64,000 nt of DNA from Liolophura sinensis (taxonomy: Eukaryota > Mollusca > Polyplacophora > Chitonida > Chitonidae): contig NC_088301.1 in assembly GCF_032854445.1 (NCBI RefSeq), positions 9,110,281 to 9,174,280 on the forward strand, given 5' to 3'. A program made the translations under genes and the position numbers. Shown here one piece after another: positions 33,379 through 45,124 of this stretch (within the stretch, counting starts at the first letter, position 1; every line of letters starts with the position of its first letter). The notes under the pieces were generated by a model. That model did no database searches. It saw only the letters and a list, made by a program, of their open reading frames with translations, and was not told the origin of the DNA.

Positions 33379-36300
33379 TACAAGGTCCCTGGGATATGGA
33401 AGAGGCCGGATGCAATCTCCTCTAACTTGATTGAAGTTGGATAAAAACAATTTTATTTTTTTCATGCGCGGGGCAAACATACGGAAATAGACAGTTTATT
33501 TTCTTCAGTGACAAGCATGGAAATCATATACAGTAAGAGTGAAATAATACATACTGCGTTGTGTACACGAGCTTCTTCAATTTTTTTTTGAGATTTATTT
33601 TATTTAGGTGTAAACATCTATAAACAAGCAAAATAAAAAACGGACAAAAAGCTTTCTTTACACATAGAGCTGAATGAACAGGAGGCAAATGTCTTATAAT
33701 CGTTTTAGTTTTACTGGAATTCCACCTAATGCTTATTAATGATTCACATTATTCCCTATGTACCGGAGGCCATGTAGGCAGCTTACAAAACGCCAGGTAG
33801 AAATCATGCGATGAACCGCACGAGTTTCCTCCCCTGGATAATTGACATCATGTGTGCAGTATTGTTTCTTTTAGCGAACAGAAATAAAATAAGTTTAATG
33901 TATTTAAAATACACATTATGAAGAATATAACTTCCGTTTTCCCTAATTTCAGAATGATCACATTGTCAAAATACGGTTTTCATGTGCCCCGAGGAGAATT
34001 TCTGTTCCATGGTTGTTGTTGTCCTTTTTCTGGTCTATCGGGTTAGAATGGCTGTGTTCTGTGCTCATACTGGGCCTTATTATGACCACAATCTACTGAA
34101 GATGAAAGGAGCTAAGATATGGGACAATATGCTTGTCTTACCACTGACGTTTTTCACGGCGTTCAAAACTGACGAAAAGGAAGACGAGTTGCCAATAGTC
34201 GTCTCTCCATCGCCTATCACTTCTCTAGTCTTCTTCTGCATGAAAAGTAACATATGTATGAATGAGCATATAAATGATCAGTGTTTGACGTCACTTTAAT
34301 TGCCTTTATGACAAGCTTGGCCAGAGTTCTGAGGTACCAATCTGCTATTACAATGGATATGTGGACAACACTGTGTCAGTAATTCATAGACCAATGATGT
34401 GCAATAGATTGCTATTAACATAACTGCAATTGTTTTACCTAACTCTGATTAAAGTATACTTCTATGAGCATTTACAGGGAGTTGTAAAAACAAGGTTGAT
34501 TCCTTTCTTGGTCACTTTCTTACTTCACAAACTGTCATGGTGAACACATTAATCAATACCACGTGGCAATAGTTGCATTTATGTGAACCGTTAAAATAAA
34601 ACTTGACTGAAGAACATATAGATTAATTGACAAGAGGCCGGATTTCAACATAACGTGTGACCATTTGCCACTATTACACTGTTGTTGCAGCTCTGGTTTC
34701 GTTGTCCATGCTACATTCTACTCAGTGTACTCGGACGGTTTCAACAGCGTGCGTGGTGCTTCTCATGTAGTGACACTGCGCTAACATATTCGGATAGCAA
34801 TGCTAATTGGAGACACGCTTGTTTGATCTGGTCGACTTAAGGTTGATTCATTGATAAACTTTGTCTAGAGGACTGACAAACGCAGTTAACAAACAGCTAA
34901 TCTTAACTTTGTAACTCTCATTTGTATGTATAATTAATACTGAGAAGAAAATAACTAGATAAACTATAACGTTTTTCATTTGGCAGAATGGGGAGACTCG
35001 TTTTTCATAAGCAAACACCAGAACCCAGATGTAGTTTCATTCGACATTCGGGGAAGCGCATTTTGTTTGAAATCCATGACGACAGGTGTTAATGCAGACA
35101 GTGGGACTTGATAGCTGAGTGTGCTGGTGTCACGAGTTCAGTACTGTGATCGGTTAGTCAAAATAGTATTGGCAGCATCTTCCCAATAAAAATAAGTAGT
35201 ATAATGCCGGTTGTAAAGATTTCATACAGCTTAAATCTGAGTACATTTTGGAACAACGTGCATCAAAGCGCTTACCGACTGGAAGCATGAATCCCAGTGC
35301 AGTTTGGAACAACTTGCATCAAAGCGCTTACCGATTGGAAGTATAAATCTTAGTACACTTTGGAACAATGTACATCAAATCGCTTACCGATTTGAAACAA
35401 ACTTCAACAAGATTGTCCGGGACCATGTTCCTGTGAAACATAATTTAAGTTGATGTTATGGTGCAGTCTTTCGATATATAGACGATAGACGTACTTTTCA
35501 CTTGTAGAATAACCTTAACTTTGCGAGGCATGTACGCCAATACTTCATTAAACTGATGATACTGGCTTTATCTGTATATCTATATACTGAACCATTGATG
35601 TTGCAGGTTCCCACCCAGTCGTCGCTGGTCCCTTCCACCCCACACATAAACCAGGCTGCCGTCATATTGCTGAAATATTGGTGTGTACAACGTAGCTCCA
35701 AATAACCAACCAAATAAATACATACGATCCTGTAGAGTAAGTTATATGTGTTTTGAAGAAATGCATGTATTTCTTTTACATGCATATTTATTAAAGACTA
35801 TGATGGATTAAATCGATGATACTGTAACACCCGACAGTCTTGAGAGGCCAGATGTGCATTTAAACCTTGTCGAAAATGAGACAACAGCATTTTAACAGAT
35901 AAACCAACCGCAAACCATCAAGCCATTTCTGGTTTCGAACATGCACTCATTTTTAAAAACTGGTTATGAGTGGTGCTGAGAATCATAGTGACTGTACAAC
36001 CCATTTAGCCTGGCACCACGTGACGCATGCGCCAGAAAATAGATATTACTATGCGTTACAAAAGGTAAGTGCAGCTAAAAAAGGTAACATGCATAAATTG
36101 TAACACCAATGTTTACCTGAAGAGATCCATGAAGGCGAGGCCTGGATTTGAGGATGGGGAGGGGATGTCAGAGGCCAAGTTTGGCCGCCCACCTGTTCTA
36201 TCCCCCGGACGGACCGTCAGCACTAATATTATCCCTAAGAGAGACGCAAGCACTAGGGTAGAGATGTAATAGGTCAGAGCCCGAAGACCAATCTTTCCTG

Positions 36301-36622
36301 AAGACCGGATGTCGATTTCGGCCGTAGCACACAAGAGACTTGACACAACGATCGGGATTAACAGCATCTTCATACTCTGCAGAAAAAGTTCCCCGGGAAA
36401 ACGAAGGTACACGATTTCTCGCTGGGTCAGTTTGGGGTCCATAGAATTCAGGCCTACCCCAATGGCGACCCCAACAAGAACTCCAACCACCATAAGCAAC
36501 ACCAGCAAGTTGGACTTCAGGAAACCCACGAAACATTCCCTTGTGATAGTCTTGGACAGTGATTTGCTACCCCTCTCTTCTGCGTTCCTAACAAGGTCAC
36601 TCTCCGGATTAAGGGGCTCCAT
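27893..36622 (-). CDS. SLC1A: SLC1/EAAT-like transporter copy C, complete, 8 exons
   Basis: An SLC1-family carrier of 525 residues, built like copy B. Exons in order: 36,117-36,622; 35,388-35,430; 34,142-34,235; 32,049-32,244; 30,955-31,188; 29,967-30,161; 28,430-28,564; 27,893-28,067. All junctions are GT-AG and in phase. Seen: TM1-TM3 in residues 1-169, sequons at N199 and N212, HP1 [10 protein letters not shown] (356-365), TM7 NMDGT (391-395), HP2 [11 protein letters not shown]8 [12 protein letters not shown] (469-480). Sodium-site N476 and D480 and the carboxylate-binding R472 are kept. Ala469 replaces the amino-group-binding Asp, and Phe399 replaces the coupling Glu. Known for the family: homotrimer, elevator mechanism. 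Inferred: the substrate lacks an alpha-amino group. The first exon is a mosaic of copies A and B. Confidence 0.92.
28430..28564 (-). CDS. SLC1A: Copy C exon 7 (HP2)
   Basis: Encodes [18 protein letters not shown] through TLLAVDWF, donor CCT|GTACGT. 135 nt. Confidence 0.93.
28565..29966 (-). other. Copy C intron 6
   Basis: Colinear with copy B intron 6. A block at 29,130-29,230 resembles one in intron 7 (28,140-28,300), so exon 7 is flanked by direct repeats here too. Confidence 0.6.
29967..30161 (-). CDS. SLC1A: Copy C exon 6 (HP1 end, TM7)
   Basis: Encodes [15 protein letters not shown] and [19 protein letters not shown]. Phe (TTC at 30,038-30,040) replaces the EAAT coupling Glu. 195 nt. 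Confidence 0.93.
30162..30954 (-). other. Copy C intron 5
   Basis: 793 nt, colinear with copy B intron 5 plus an extra block of about 150 nt around 30,595-30,745. No gene seen. Confidence 0.6.
30955..31188 (-). CDS. SLC1A: Copy C exon 5 (TM5, TM6, HP1 start)
   Basis: Encodes [19 protein letters not shown] through [14 protein letters not shown]; donor GTAG|GTAAGC. 234 nt. Confidence 0.93.
31189..32048 (-). other. Copy C intron 4
   Basis: Colinear with copy B intron 4. Nothing else seen. Confidence 0.6.
32049..32244 (-). CDS. SLC1A: Copy C exon 4 (TM4)
   Basis: Encodes [33 protein letters not shown] and KLVAIFIW; acceptor AAATTTCAG. 196 nt. Confidence 0.93.
32790..32985 (+). mobile_element. 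SINE family 1, old copy shared with copy B
   Basis: GGGCTCACTGTGAATTCAT, CCTGCGGATGGTCGCGGG, CCATAATGCTGGCCACCG and CAAACAAATAAAA; the counterpart of 14,565-14,752. Confidence 0.78.
33236..33374. repeat. (CA)n microsatellite with (CAGA) and (CG) interruptions
   Basis: About 139 bp of CA repeats. It directly follows a family-2 SINE tail (CATATGGCTGAAAAATTG, ACGACGTTAAACC). The long open frames across it are low-complexity artefacts. Confidence 0.95.
34142..34235 (-). CDS. SLC1A: Copy C exon 3 (extracellular loop)
   Basis: Encodes [19 protein letters not shown] through VKNVS with sequons NSS and NVS. 94 nt. Confidence 0.92.
34236..35387 (-). other. Copy C intron 2, with triplicated donor region
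   Basis: 1.15 kb. The first 112 nt of the intron (35,276-35,387) carry two extra copies of a 56-bp unit containing the splice donor. The rest is colinear with copy B. Confidence 0.7.
35388..35430 (-). CDS. SLC1A: Copy C exon 2 (43-nt micro-exon)
   Basis: Acceptor TGTTTCACAG; completes Arg, then [14 protein letters not shown]; donor TCG|GTAAGC. Phase 2 in, 0 out. Confidence 0.9.
35431..36116 (-). other. Copy C intron 1
   Basis: 686 nt. Both ends match copy B intron 1, which is about 2.85 kb longer. Confidence 0.7.
36117..36622 (-). CDS. SLC1A: Copy C exon 1 (TM1-TM3)
   Basis: ATG at 36,620-36,622; [17 protein letters not shown] as in copy A. The 3' part is identical in protein to copy B ([16 protein letters not shown]). 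506 nt, donor CAG|GTAAAC. Confidence 0.93.
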
Positions 36623-37460
36623 CCTATAAGAATAACCGCTTTAAAGTAAAAGCCAAAGTAAAGTTGTATGAAGCGTTCTTCTACTCCCACTAATAACAGT
36701 TCTACTTGTGGATGGAGAGAAATACAGCGACTGGGCTTTACTCTATCGAAAAGCAGAAGTCCATGAACACGTGACTCAAAAATACATCAACGACCTCATC
36801 GAAAGTGTCGCGCTGTTTGAAACAATTTCCCAAATGAAGTGCAAGTGAGACACCTTGTGAATTAGGTGGTGCAGTCCTCTGTATCACATTATTCCGCATT
36901 ATTTAAGTCACATTCTGTTTCAGAATTTAGGTGACTGGCAGTACCCAGGTAACGAATGCTGATCACCTTCACAATGCTGGTTGCACGCTTGGGTGGGTGC
37001 CCTACAAACGGGCGTTTGTACTAAATCACACTTCGTCTGTCCACCAGAGCAAATCGCACCAACCTCCCGTCGAGTAATTTGAGTCAAAAATGTATTGTTT
37101 TTTGTGAATCGGGTGACACTTGATTTTTCTTGCTTGTTGAATCTGCTTTTCTGGCAGGTAAATAATCCGTGAACTATGAGGGACAATGCCCACCTAAATC
37201 AAGTTGGTCCAAGTCGTACTATTTTGTTGTTACTAAAGGGGTTTAAAGGCTACAGGCATAGGTCACAAGCGCTGCGGAGTAACAGCGGAGACTGATTTGT
37301 TTTTACTCGGCGAATGCGTCCATTTCCCAAGGCCAATGTACAAGGTAACAAGTTAGCCAACGTTCACAGTCCATATATTGTGCTTGAGTACAGCGTAAAA
37401 CACCAAATAAATAAATAAATACATAAGTCCACAACTTGTGGGACAGACAAATGTGAAACA
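36623..37460 (-). other. 5' flank of copy C
   Basis: Homologous to 710-1,510 upstream of copy A. Presumed promoter and 5' UTR. A SINE tail remnant lies at 37,380-37,424. Confidence 0.6.
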
Positions 37461-37487
37461 TTCTGAAATAACAAGGTATAACATTTT

Positions 37488-37836
37488 TGGATTCCTCGTG
37501 ACAAGACGACTAATTTGATATATGTTGGAACAATTTGAACAAATTTTAATTTTGACCCCTATTTAACCTTTATTGACCCCTTCCCGAAATGCACGGGACT
37601 TTTGAGGGGCAAGCCCAAGCCAAAAATGTTCAGTGTCCACGAGGGAACACAAAATCATTTTCCAACCTTTGTTTTAATGATTTGGTTACGTGACCTACAG
37701 ACTGGTCCTCCGCTATTTGAATTCTTATCACCTCATTATGCGGAAATAATGACGCTTCAACTAACAAGACTGTAGCCAAGTCTTCCACTGGGAGAGCCCC
37801 TGAATTTCGCACATCGCAATTTTTGGCTAGGAACAT
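37488..37836 (-). repeat. Dispersed repeat, third copy
   Basis: Matches 2,925-3,260 in reverse complement (GATTCCTCGTGACAAGACGA, GGGGCAAGCCCAAGCCAAAA, CACCTCATTATGCGGAAATA). Its minus strand has an open 68-codon frame (37,633-37,836), broken in the left copy. It shows the site without the LTR-like block. Confidence 0.7.
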
Positions 37837-39319
37837 GGTTTCATCACGTACACCTTTGACATTTTGGAGGACACAGCAGGTGACAGCACCGAGATCTAGG
37901 GAAATCAGTGTAATGATTCAGCGATTAATGTGGAGCATAAGATCGGAACAAGGTCATCTGATATTAGAGCAGTATAACGTTACTTCACCGCATGCTTACC
38001 TATGTATTGCCACATGAAAGTTACAGAAAAGATCACCTTTGAATCAATTTCCAATCACGAACTGAGGACTAAGCTCCATACCTGACAGTTAGTAGGTTTT
38101 TCAGGCAGACTTGGACTGCACAGTCAACATATTACATGTCTTAAATATGTCTGTTATGGTCTCAACTACTGTCATCTCAGGAACTCAAAATTACCCTGTA
38201 CGGGCAATATGGCTAACAAGAAAATATTAAATATAGTTTCAAAAGCTCCAGCGTGGAAAAAGTTTGTTATACCTTGTCGTTTTGATAAATTAGAGTAAAA
38301 AAAACCCCAATTAAATGTGTGCATTGATTATCACTGACCTTATTAAAACGTTCATATTTTAAACCCTTTTTTTTTTAATTTAAAAAATTAGGAAGACAGG
38401 AAAATCGGCAGTTACGGACGATTTCTTTACTTAAAAGAATTTACCTGTATCTACAATTTTGTGTACAGTGGACATTATAATCGATGTAATTAGATTATTG
38501 CCTCGAACAAGAACATTAGAAAATGGAAAATTAATTATACGTTTTATAAAATTATTAACATGTAGCTAAAATAATATATCAAACTGATGTATTTGGAGTT
38601 TCTGTATTTGTAGCTTTTGAATGTTGTTTAAATTGTGATGCTAAGTTTGAAACAGGTTTTGAATCAAAAAGAAACAAATAGTTTGCGTACCAGCTTAATC
38701 GTGATATTAAAATAGTTGTTGGGGTTCGGGGAAGAGAGGCAGAGAGTGAAAAAGTGGCTGATTAATATATATATAGCAATAACGCCATATATTCTAACAT
38801 CGACGCTTATTCAAAGTTCATCAGAATAGGTAGTATTGTGAACCCCTTGCGCATATGTAAGACTTTCTGTAAGATTTAATGTTATATAGCATAGCACAAT
38901 GCTAGTATTAGGTTCAAACCTTTTGAGGGCTACTCTTTTTGATCTGCAGGAGTATGTGGTGATCCAAATTCAGAAGTCTAGAACCTTTCTTCCAAAAACA
39001 GGAAAACGTAAGAAATCCCATAGATCACTGAGACTGGGAACCAATAAGCCCCTTCGTACAGTTGTAATAGTGCTTAGTTCAGTGTTACCAAAATCCATGT
39101 CACAAGGGTTCTGACCCGGCGCTGTGTTGCACAAATAAGATTGGCGTGTTTACATGTATGTACAGGTTGTTTATATACCACGTGATACAGGGACGACTAG
39201 TGCTCTGGAGTTCATTATATGGCATTCGCATGTATAGAAGACGAAAACGACCAAACACCATGATGTGTTATATACAACTGTTAGCAATACAAAAATACAA
39301 CTGCTAGCAATACAATTAC
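37837..39319. other. Spacer, nothing recognised
   Basis: AT-rich non-coding sequence. No RNA gene, long frame or known repeat seen. Confidence 0.4.
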
Positions 39320-40240
39320 CGTCCATAAAACATCAATTGCAAAGGGTTAAATGCTTTAACATAGCATGAGTGTGTTTGTTTCGAAGCAAGAAAATCCGGT
39401 CATGCTCACTGGAAACAGCTATTTTGTGTAAATGACAAACGAGACGTCAGATCCGACATTCATATACCACTAGTAGAACACAAATTGGGTTTCAAATCAA
39501 TAATCTTAAAATCCATTTCCAATAGATCCTAAAACACTTATTCCCAAGGAATATATGGACTGCGCTTCTACCACTACACACCAAAGGCATACTCCTTACT
39601 GCGCTTGTGCCTCTCTCTGCGCACGGTTTACAACACCGCCACCACCAGATAAGCCTGACCTTTGGTAGGCTATTTAGGATTAGCCTCACCACTGGTGTCC
39701 TCGCGCGGAACTATTTAATCAACAATCGGCAATAAACCTGTTTCGTGTGAAAGAATACCAAGTGCATAGATAAAGAGAATGGGTGTGTTTAAAGTATTAT
39801 TTCAAACAAAGATTGAGTTTTTGGTGTTTTCTGACCTCACTTAAGGTCTCATTACCGTGACCCCAGTGTTGTTCAAAATTAAATTTTGGCGAGGGTCTGT
39901 GATTTACTCCAGTCTCCTCCATCCGTTTATATGCACGCTATCATGGAGACAATTATATCTACGCATTGACAGTTATAATACCTGAACATCACATGTAGTT
40001 GTAGGATAACTCTGGAGGAGATTTTGTAGCACGCAATATAAATATATATAGCACGCAAAATGTAAAATAGATAGATGTCTAAATGAAGTTAGAATTACTG
40101 GCGACCAATTTCACACTGCGCCATTTGAACATCTAGCTGAGTCATGATCACTTCCGTGGTGTCTTGTCGGTTTAAAAAACTGCGAATAATCAAATGTTAT
40201 GCCATTCGTCTAAAACTAACTCTGCTTAAGTCAAAATTTA
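39320..40240. other. Array-edge spacer, homologous to 6,743-7,679
   Basis: The same blocks as upstream of copy A are found here (GACGTCAGATCCGAC; TAGTTGTAGGATAACTCTGG; AAATGTTATGCCATTCGTC). No gene. Confidence 0.6.
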
Positions 40241-40619
<379 letters not shown>

Positions 40620-40970
40620 GGGTTTTTCCCAATGCTGTAACATTGGCGGGCCATTTTGTGTAGACACAAAGGGGCGGTCACGTGACCTCTAACTCCCGAC
40701 CCGTCTTACACAACGAAAAGCTAGAAAGAAATACGGGTGACTTTGTCGGCAGACATCAGTCTCGATATGACCCTTTCAGGTGGATTGTATTTTTATCCGA
40801 ATAACATGTACTGTAGATTTAGTTGGATAAAAAAACTTTCGATTGCCTTCCCATTGTTTTCGCGCACACGCATATATGATATTACTTCCGACTAGTCCAA
40901 TCGTCTCCATAGTTGTCACGTGACAGAGGTAAGTAGACGTCCTTGGAAACATCACGTGACTCGTAAATAA
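40620..40970 (+). promoter_or_regulatory. Candidate promoter with three CLEAR/E-box sites
   Basis: GTCACGTGAC at 40,677-40,686 directly follows a GC box (GGGGCGG). GTCACGTGAC recurs at 40,915-40,924, and TCACGTGAC at 40,952-40,960. A reverse CCAAT (ATTGG) and GCCATTTTG (YY1-like) lie at 40,643-40,660. GTCACGTGAC is the consensus for TFEB/MITF-type factors. The cluster ends 125 bp before the candidate first ATG of the ABHD14-like gene. Promoter function is inferred. Confidence 0.45.
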
Positions 40971-41084
40971 TGTGTTTTGATTGGTTTTCAACATATCCTA
41001 TAATTCCCCAACTCATCGGCTGATCTGTCCATGCTTCGTTGCATGTTAGTTCTTCCCTCAATACAGTCGCACACAATTGGTTTC

Positions 41085-41113
41085 ATGGACAACGAAGTGC
41101 AAAGTCATTGTGT
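41085..41113 (+). CDS. ABHD14: Candidate first coding exon of the ABHD14-like gene
   Basis: ATG then DNEVQSHC plus two bases, then donor GT|GTGAGT. The phase (2) fits the next exon exactly, giving Val-Gln-His-Trp across the junction. It lies just downstream of the CLEAR cluster. The exon is too short for independent proof. Confidence 0.35.
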
Positions 41114-43872
41114 GTGAGTCTGAAATTCAAAGTTTTAATTCCGTTAAATCCTTTAAAAGCAAACTGAAGATTTTCACGTTTTTATGTGTTCTTGTTTGTC
41201 AGTTTGTTGTTGAACCTGTATCATCGACTTGATTTGATTTGATATGATTTAATTGTTGCAGCGTTGGATGGCGGTCAGTTTTATATGTGGAAGAAATGGG
41301 AGTACCTGGCATAAACCACCTACCTTTGGCAGCTCTATCTTTGAATTATATATGTAAAGTATATAACACAAAAGCTGTCAACACTGTCAGAACCAAATCT
41401 TGATATCATTGATCTACGGGCATTCAACTGGGTGTCAAGAAAACACAGTGAAAAGCTGTATTTGAAAAAAAAAAACTGCATGCTAATATCTGTTAAACAT
41501 CACTTAAAATTGGAGAACATAATTTTATCTTGGTATTTATTTATTTATTTTATTGGTGTTTTAATGTCGATAGTATGAGTCTTTAATAATAAGGTGTTTA
41601 ATAAAAAACATATTGCATCAGAACGGATTCCAAGACAATCCACGAAAGTGATAATGGCGGAAATGTGTTTTTGCATCCTAAATATATTCATGTACCTTTT
41701 TGCGAAACTTGAAATGATTGAAACGATTATTCCTGATAATTTTTTTACATTTATAGCTTTTAGGTACTCGTTCATATATCACACTGTTTTAACCCTTGAT
41801 ACCAAAACATTTCCATTAGCGATAATTTTAACAGGGTAAATTCATCATTAGTCATTACGTGTTATTTGTCAGGTCTTAGTTATCTTGTACAAGAATACAT
41901 GTAGCTTACTAAAAATACTTTGCGAAAATACAGGCATTGTCAAATATATAACAACAGAAGGAAACGTTACACACGAAAATGACATAACAGGACTCTTAGA
42001 GCACAATATTACAGACCAGTATTTCTCAACATTTATCATCTGTCTGCATAACTCTGAGATTCAAAGCAAAACAGATGTTTTTTCACAATGTCTAATTAAT
42101 CAGGCCCCATTTCGTCAAAAACAGCATCAGATTTTAATTTAATTTTTGGCATGTAAATAATGACGTCATTAACCTGAGTTTAAAAAAAAAGCTTTCGATA
42201 ATAATTGAAATAGAGATGTACAGTTTTTAATATAGTGAAAGTTGTATAAGCCTTCCCTCAAAGGTTGGATCCTTGTTTATTTGTTTATTTGTGAATTTGC
42301 TCAGGAATTCGTAGTGCATCTTACCTTCAAGATCTAACACCAGACCACTCTCAAATTTAATTTTGTCGCTTGCCTAATGGGCAAACTGTTGTTTTAATCA
42401 AGACAGATGCCACAACACAGCCTGGAGCGAAACCTTGAAAATAAAATTGACAAATAAAACAAACACCCGTTTATGAAGAGAGGGAAATCAACAGCTACAC
42501 AATCCCAAGCAAGAATGACTCCGCCAAATAGCTGAACGTTTGGCAAAGTGCGTTCTACAGCAGCATAGAAAATGAAATAAAAAAATGTATGTCAACAGTT
42601 TTAGGTAATACACGTAACGTGTTAATTAGGATCCCATCTATTCTAGAGGTGCCTGAGGAAAAATTGTATCTTGGCTGTGGATACGCCTTCAATGGGCACT
42701 TTATTAGGATGTGCACATTTAGAAAAAGATTTCATAAACATCTGAATAATTATACTTTACTTCAGATTCAGTTGGGGTCGATAGTTTTAATTAAAGCTCA
42801 GAATAAATGGCCGAGAGCCTGTCTCACGTTTTTACCCGAGTCCTTTACTTAAGGTTGTATATTCATCGTGTTGAATGAGATTGCAAGGTTGGATATATGA
42901 ACAGTAGCAATACAAGTGCAACTTATATTGTCACTGTTGTCCTGTAGCCCTAGATGTAATTGTGCAAGGACTGATGTGTTTTAAGACAGATTGGAATTAT
43001 ATGGGCGATCCCTTCTTGTCCATGTTCTCAATTTAAAATCATTCTCTTTTGATTATCCCGTCTTAAAATATTTAGTTATTATTGAGAGATTCAATAAAAG
43101 CATTTAAGCTAGGTTTTCTTTAGACTACCTCACTTTTGAAAGAACAATTTATCGACATACAAAAAGCACAGACATCTCGTGAAATTCTGACCTGTATAAC
43201 AATTTCCTTCGAGTGATTAATTTCAGACATTACGCCATTAGCTCACTTACATTAATGCCGTCTTTCATTGACAGTTAACTTACCCTTGAGTTATAAATTC
43301 CAACGTATATCTGTCAACAAACCTCTTTTGTTAGGAACGTGTATAATATTCCCAACAAATATGCTGTGTTATGGGCAAAGTCATGCAGCTCAGCTAAGCT
43401 ATATTTCATATATTCCATCTACCCTAACTTCGGAACCGTTTTCCACACAAAAGAGATATTTTCACTGCAGTTTATTCATCTTTATTTTATTTTGTAGACA
43501 AAACTTCATTGGTTAGGTTGGTCAGTTTCAGAGTTTCACAAAAAATATAATTTTGTGAGTCTATACAGACCATGCTTAAAAAAAAAGTTGAAATCAAAGA
43601 GTAAAATGAGATACATATTTTATTATCTACAACTGATGTTCTACCATGGTACATGATCTGAATACTGATTTCACTAAGTCGTCTAGAACATATCTTACAT
43701 TTCTCCGACATCAGTGAAAACTGTTGACTGCTTCTGTTTGCGTGATACGGCTTAGTAAACGTGACAAAATAATGAATGAGTCAAAAATGAAGTTTTTCTT
43801 CAGTTTTCGGAGTAGTTTTAAATAATATTATGACAGTAAGAAAAATTAGGTTTTTCCATGTCCTTTCTTTAG

Positions 43873-44060
43873 GCAACACTGGGGCGTGAGGGAAACAGTG
43901 AGGGAAACAGTGCCGCTAGAGTATGACAATGAGACTGACAGCAAGCAGGACACCCTTCTCTTCCACGGGGCCAGCTTCAGTTCTAAGACTTGAGAAGATC
44001 TGGGTACCATGAACTTGTTATCTGCCCTGGGGTACCGGGTGGTCGCCGTCGATCTACCAG
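43873..44060 (+). CDS. ABHD14: ABHD14-like exon 2
   Basis: Acceptor TTTCTTTAG and donor CCAG|GTCAGC. Encodes QHWGVRETVRETVPLEYD, LLFHGASFSSKT, stop (TGA at 43,991-43,993), EDLGTMNLLSALGYRVVAV and DLP. A 12-bp tandem duplication repeats RETV in frame. Confidence 0.8.
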
Positions 44061-45023
44061 GTCAGCAGAAGTCACTCTCTTAAAACACAAATGTTAAAAT
44101 GTCGCTATATTCCGCGTGTTAAAATTATACCATACGTTAACTGCTGTAAAAAGTGAGTGTAAACATTTTAAGTGTTAATTTGGCACGAGTGTTAAATAAC
44201 AACATGTGCAATTCTTTTGTAAAGTGCTAAATTTTAGAAAATTTTAAATGTTTCCCATTATCCACCGTCAAAATGATGGATTCAACATTGAAATTTGCTC
44301 TGTTACATTCAAGTTTTAATACCTTTCTGTACACACACGTTTTTAATTTGCATATTTAAAAAGTCAGATTTAAGGTTACAAAAGTTAAAATGTCACCCTT
44401 TTATAAGTCTTAAAATGATACATGTTAAATATTGTGAAATGCTGGTGCCAACATCTTCACATGTTCCACAATGAATGTCTGCAAGTTGTAACATATATGC
44501 AATTCAACATTCAAAAACATCATATTTCTTAACATTTCTAATGAAGAGCACAACCCCCAAAGTGTTAATTTGACCTAAAATGGTGTTAGATTATAACATT
44601 TCCTAAGCATTTTGTAAGGTGGTGAATTTCTAACTGTATACAACGCGTTCTCTTAAAATTATAAATGGTTTCCCTCCTAAACCATTGCCAAAATGATAGC
44701 CATTATTTAGGTTATATACAGCATATCATTTTAAGAGAGCAGCTGTATGCATTAGTTTCTAATTTGCACAGATAAAATCACATTTTTGTCTTGAAATACA
44801 TGTATACTCGATGTTAATATTGCATTCGTTGTGATGGTCTTCCCAATGTAATTCACCACGTCGTTTTACATCAAGTACTTCCCCTGAATTAATACACGAA
44901 ACAGAACGCGATATGTCAGACAATTAAAACTTTGAATTGCATTACTCTGCATTTGAATGGTCGCATCTAGTCTACATGTATCCAATCAAGAGATTCTCTT
45001 GTCCTACAGTCCTACAGTCGTGG
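44061..45023 (+). other. ABHD14-like intron, AT-rich with GTTAA-rich stretches
   Basis: 44,075-44,780 has many loosely repeated GTGTTAA and GTTAAAATG words but no clean tandem period. No gene seen. Confidence 0.4.
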
Positions 45024-45124
45024 GTGTCCACCGTTTCCTCCCACCATAATGCTGGCCGCCGTCGTATAAGTGAAATATTCTTGAGTGCGACGTAAATCAC
45101 CAATCAAATAAATAAATAAATAAC
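45024..45124 (+). mobile_element. SINE family 1, 3' fragment
   Basis: CCGTTTCCTCCCACCATAAT, GGCCGCCGTCGTATAAGTG and CACCAATCAAATAAATAAA. Confidence 0.8.

Larger units (their letters stand above)
32245..34141 (-). other. Copy C intron 3, with SINEs and (CA)n
   Basis: 1.9 kb. Holds the old family-1 SINE (32,790-32,985) and a family-2 tail fragment that runs into the (CA)n tract. No gene seen. Confidence 0.6.

Noticed and set aside
33093-33480. His/Thr-rich and Cys/Val-rich frames
   Set aside because: Pure (CA)n translation products.
36198-36536. 112-residue minus-strand frame in copy C
   Set aside because: Shadow of the transporter first exon in another frame.
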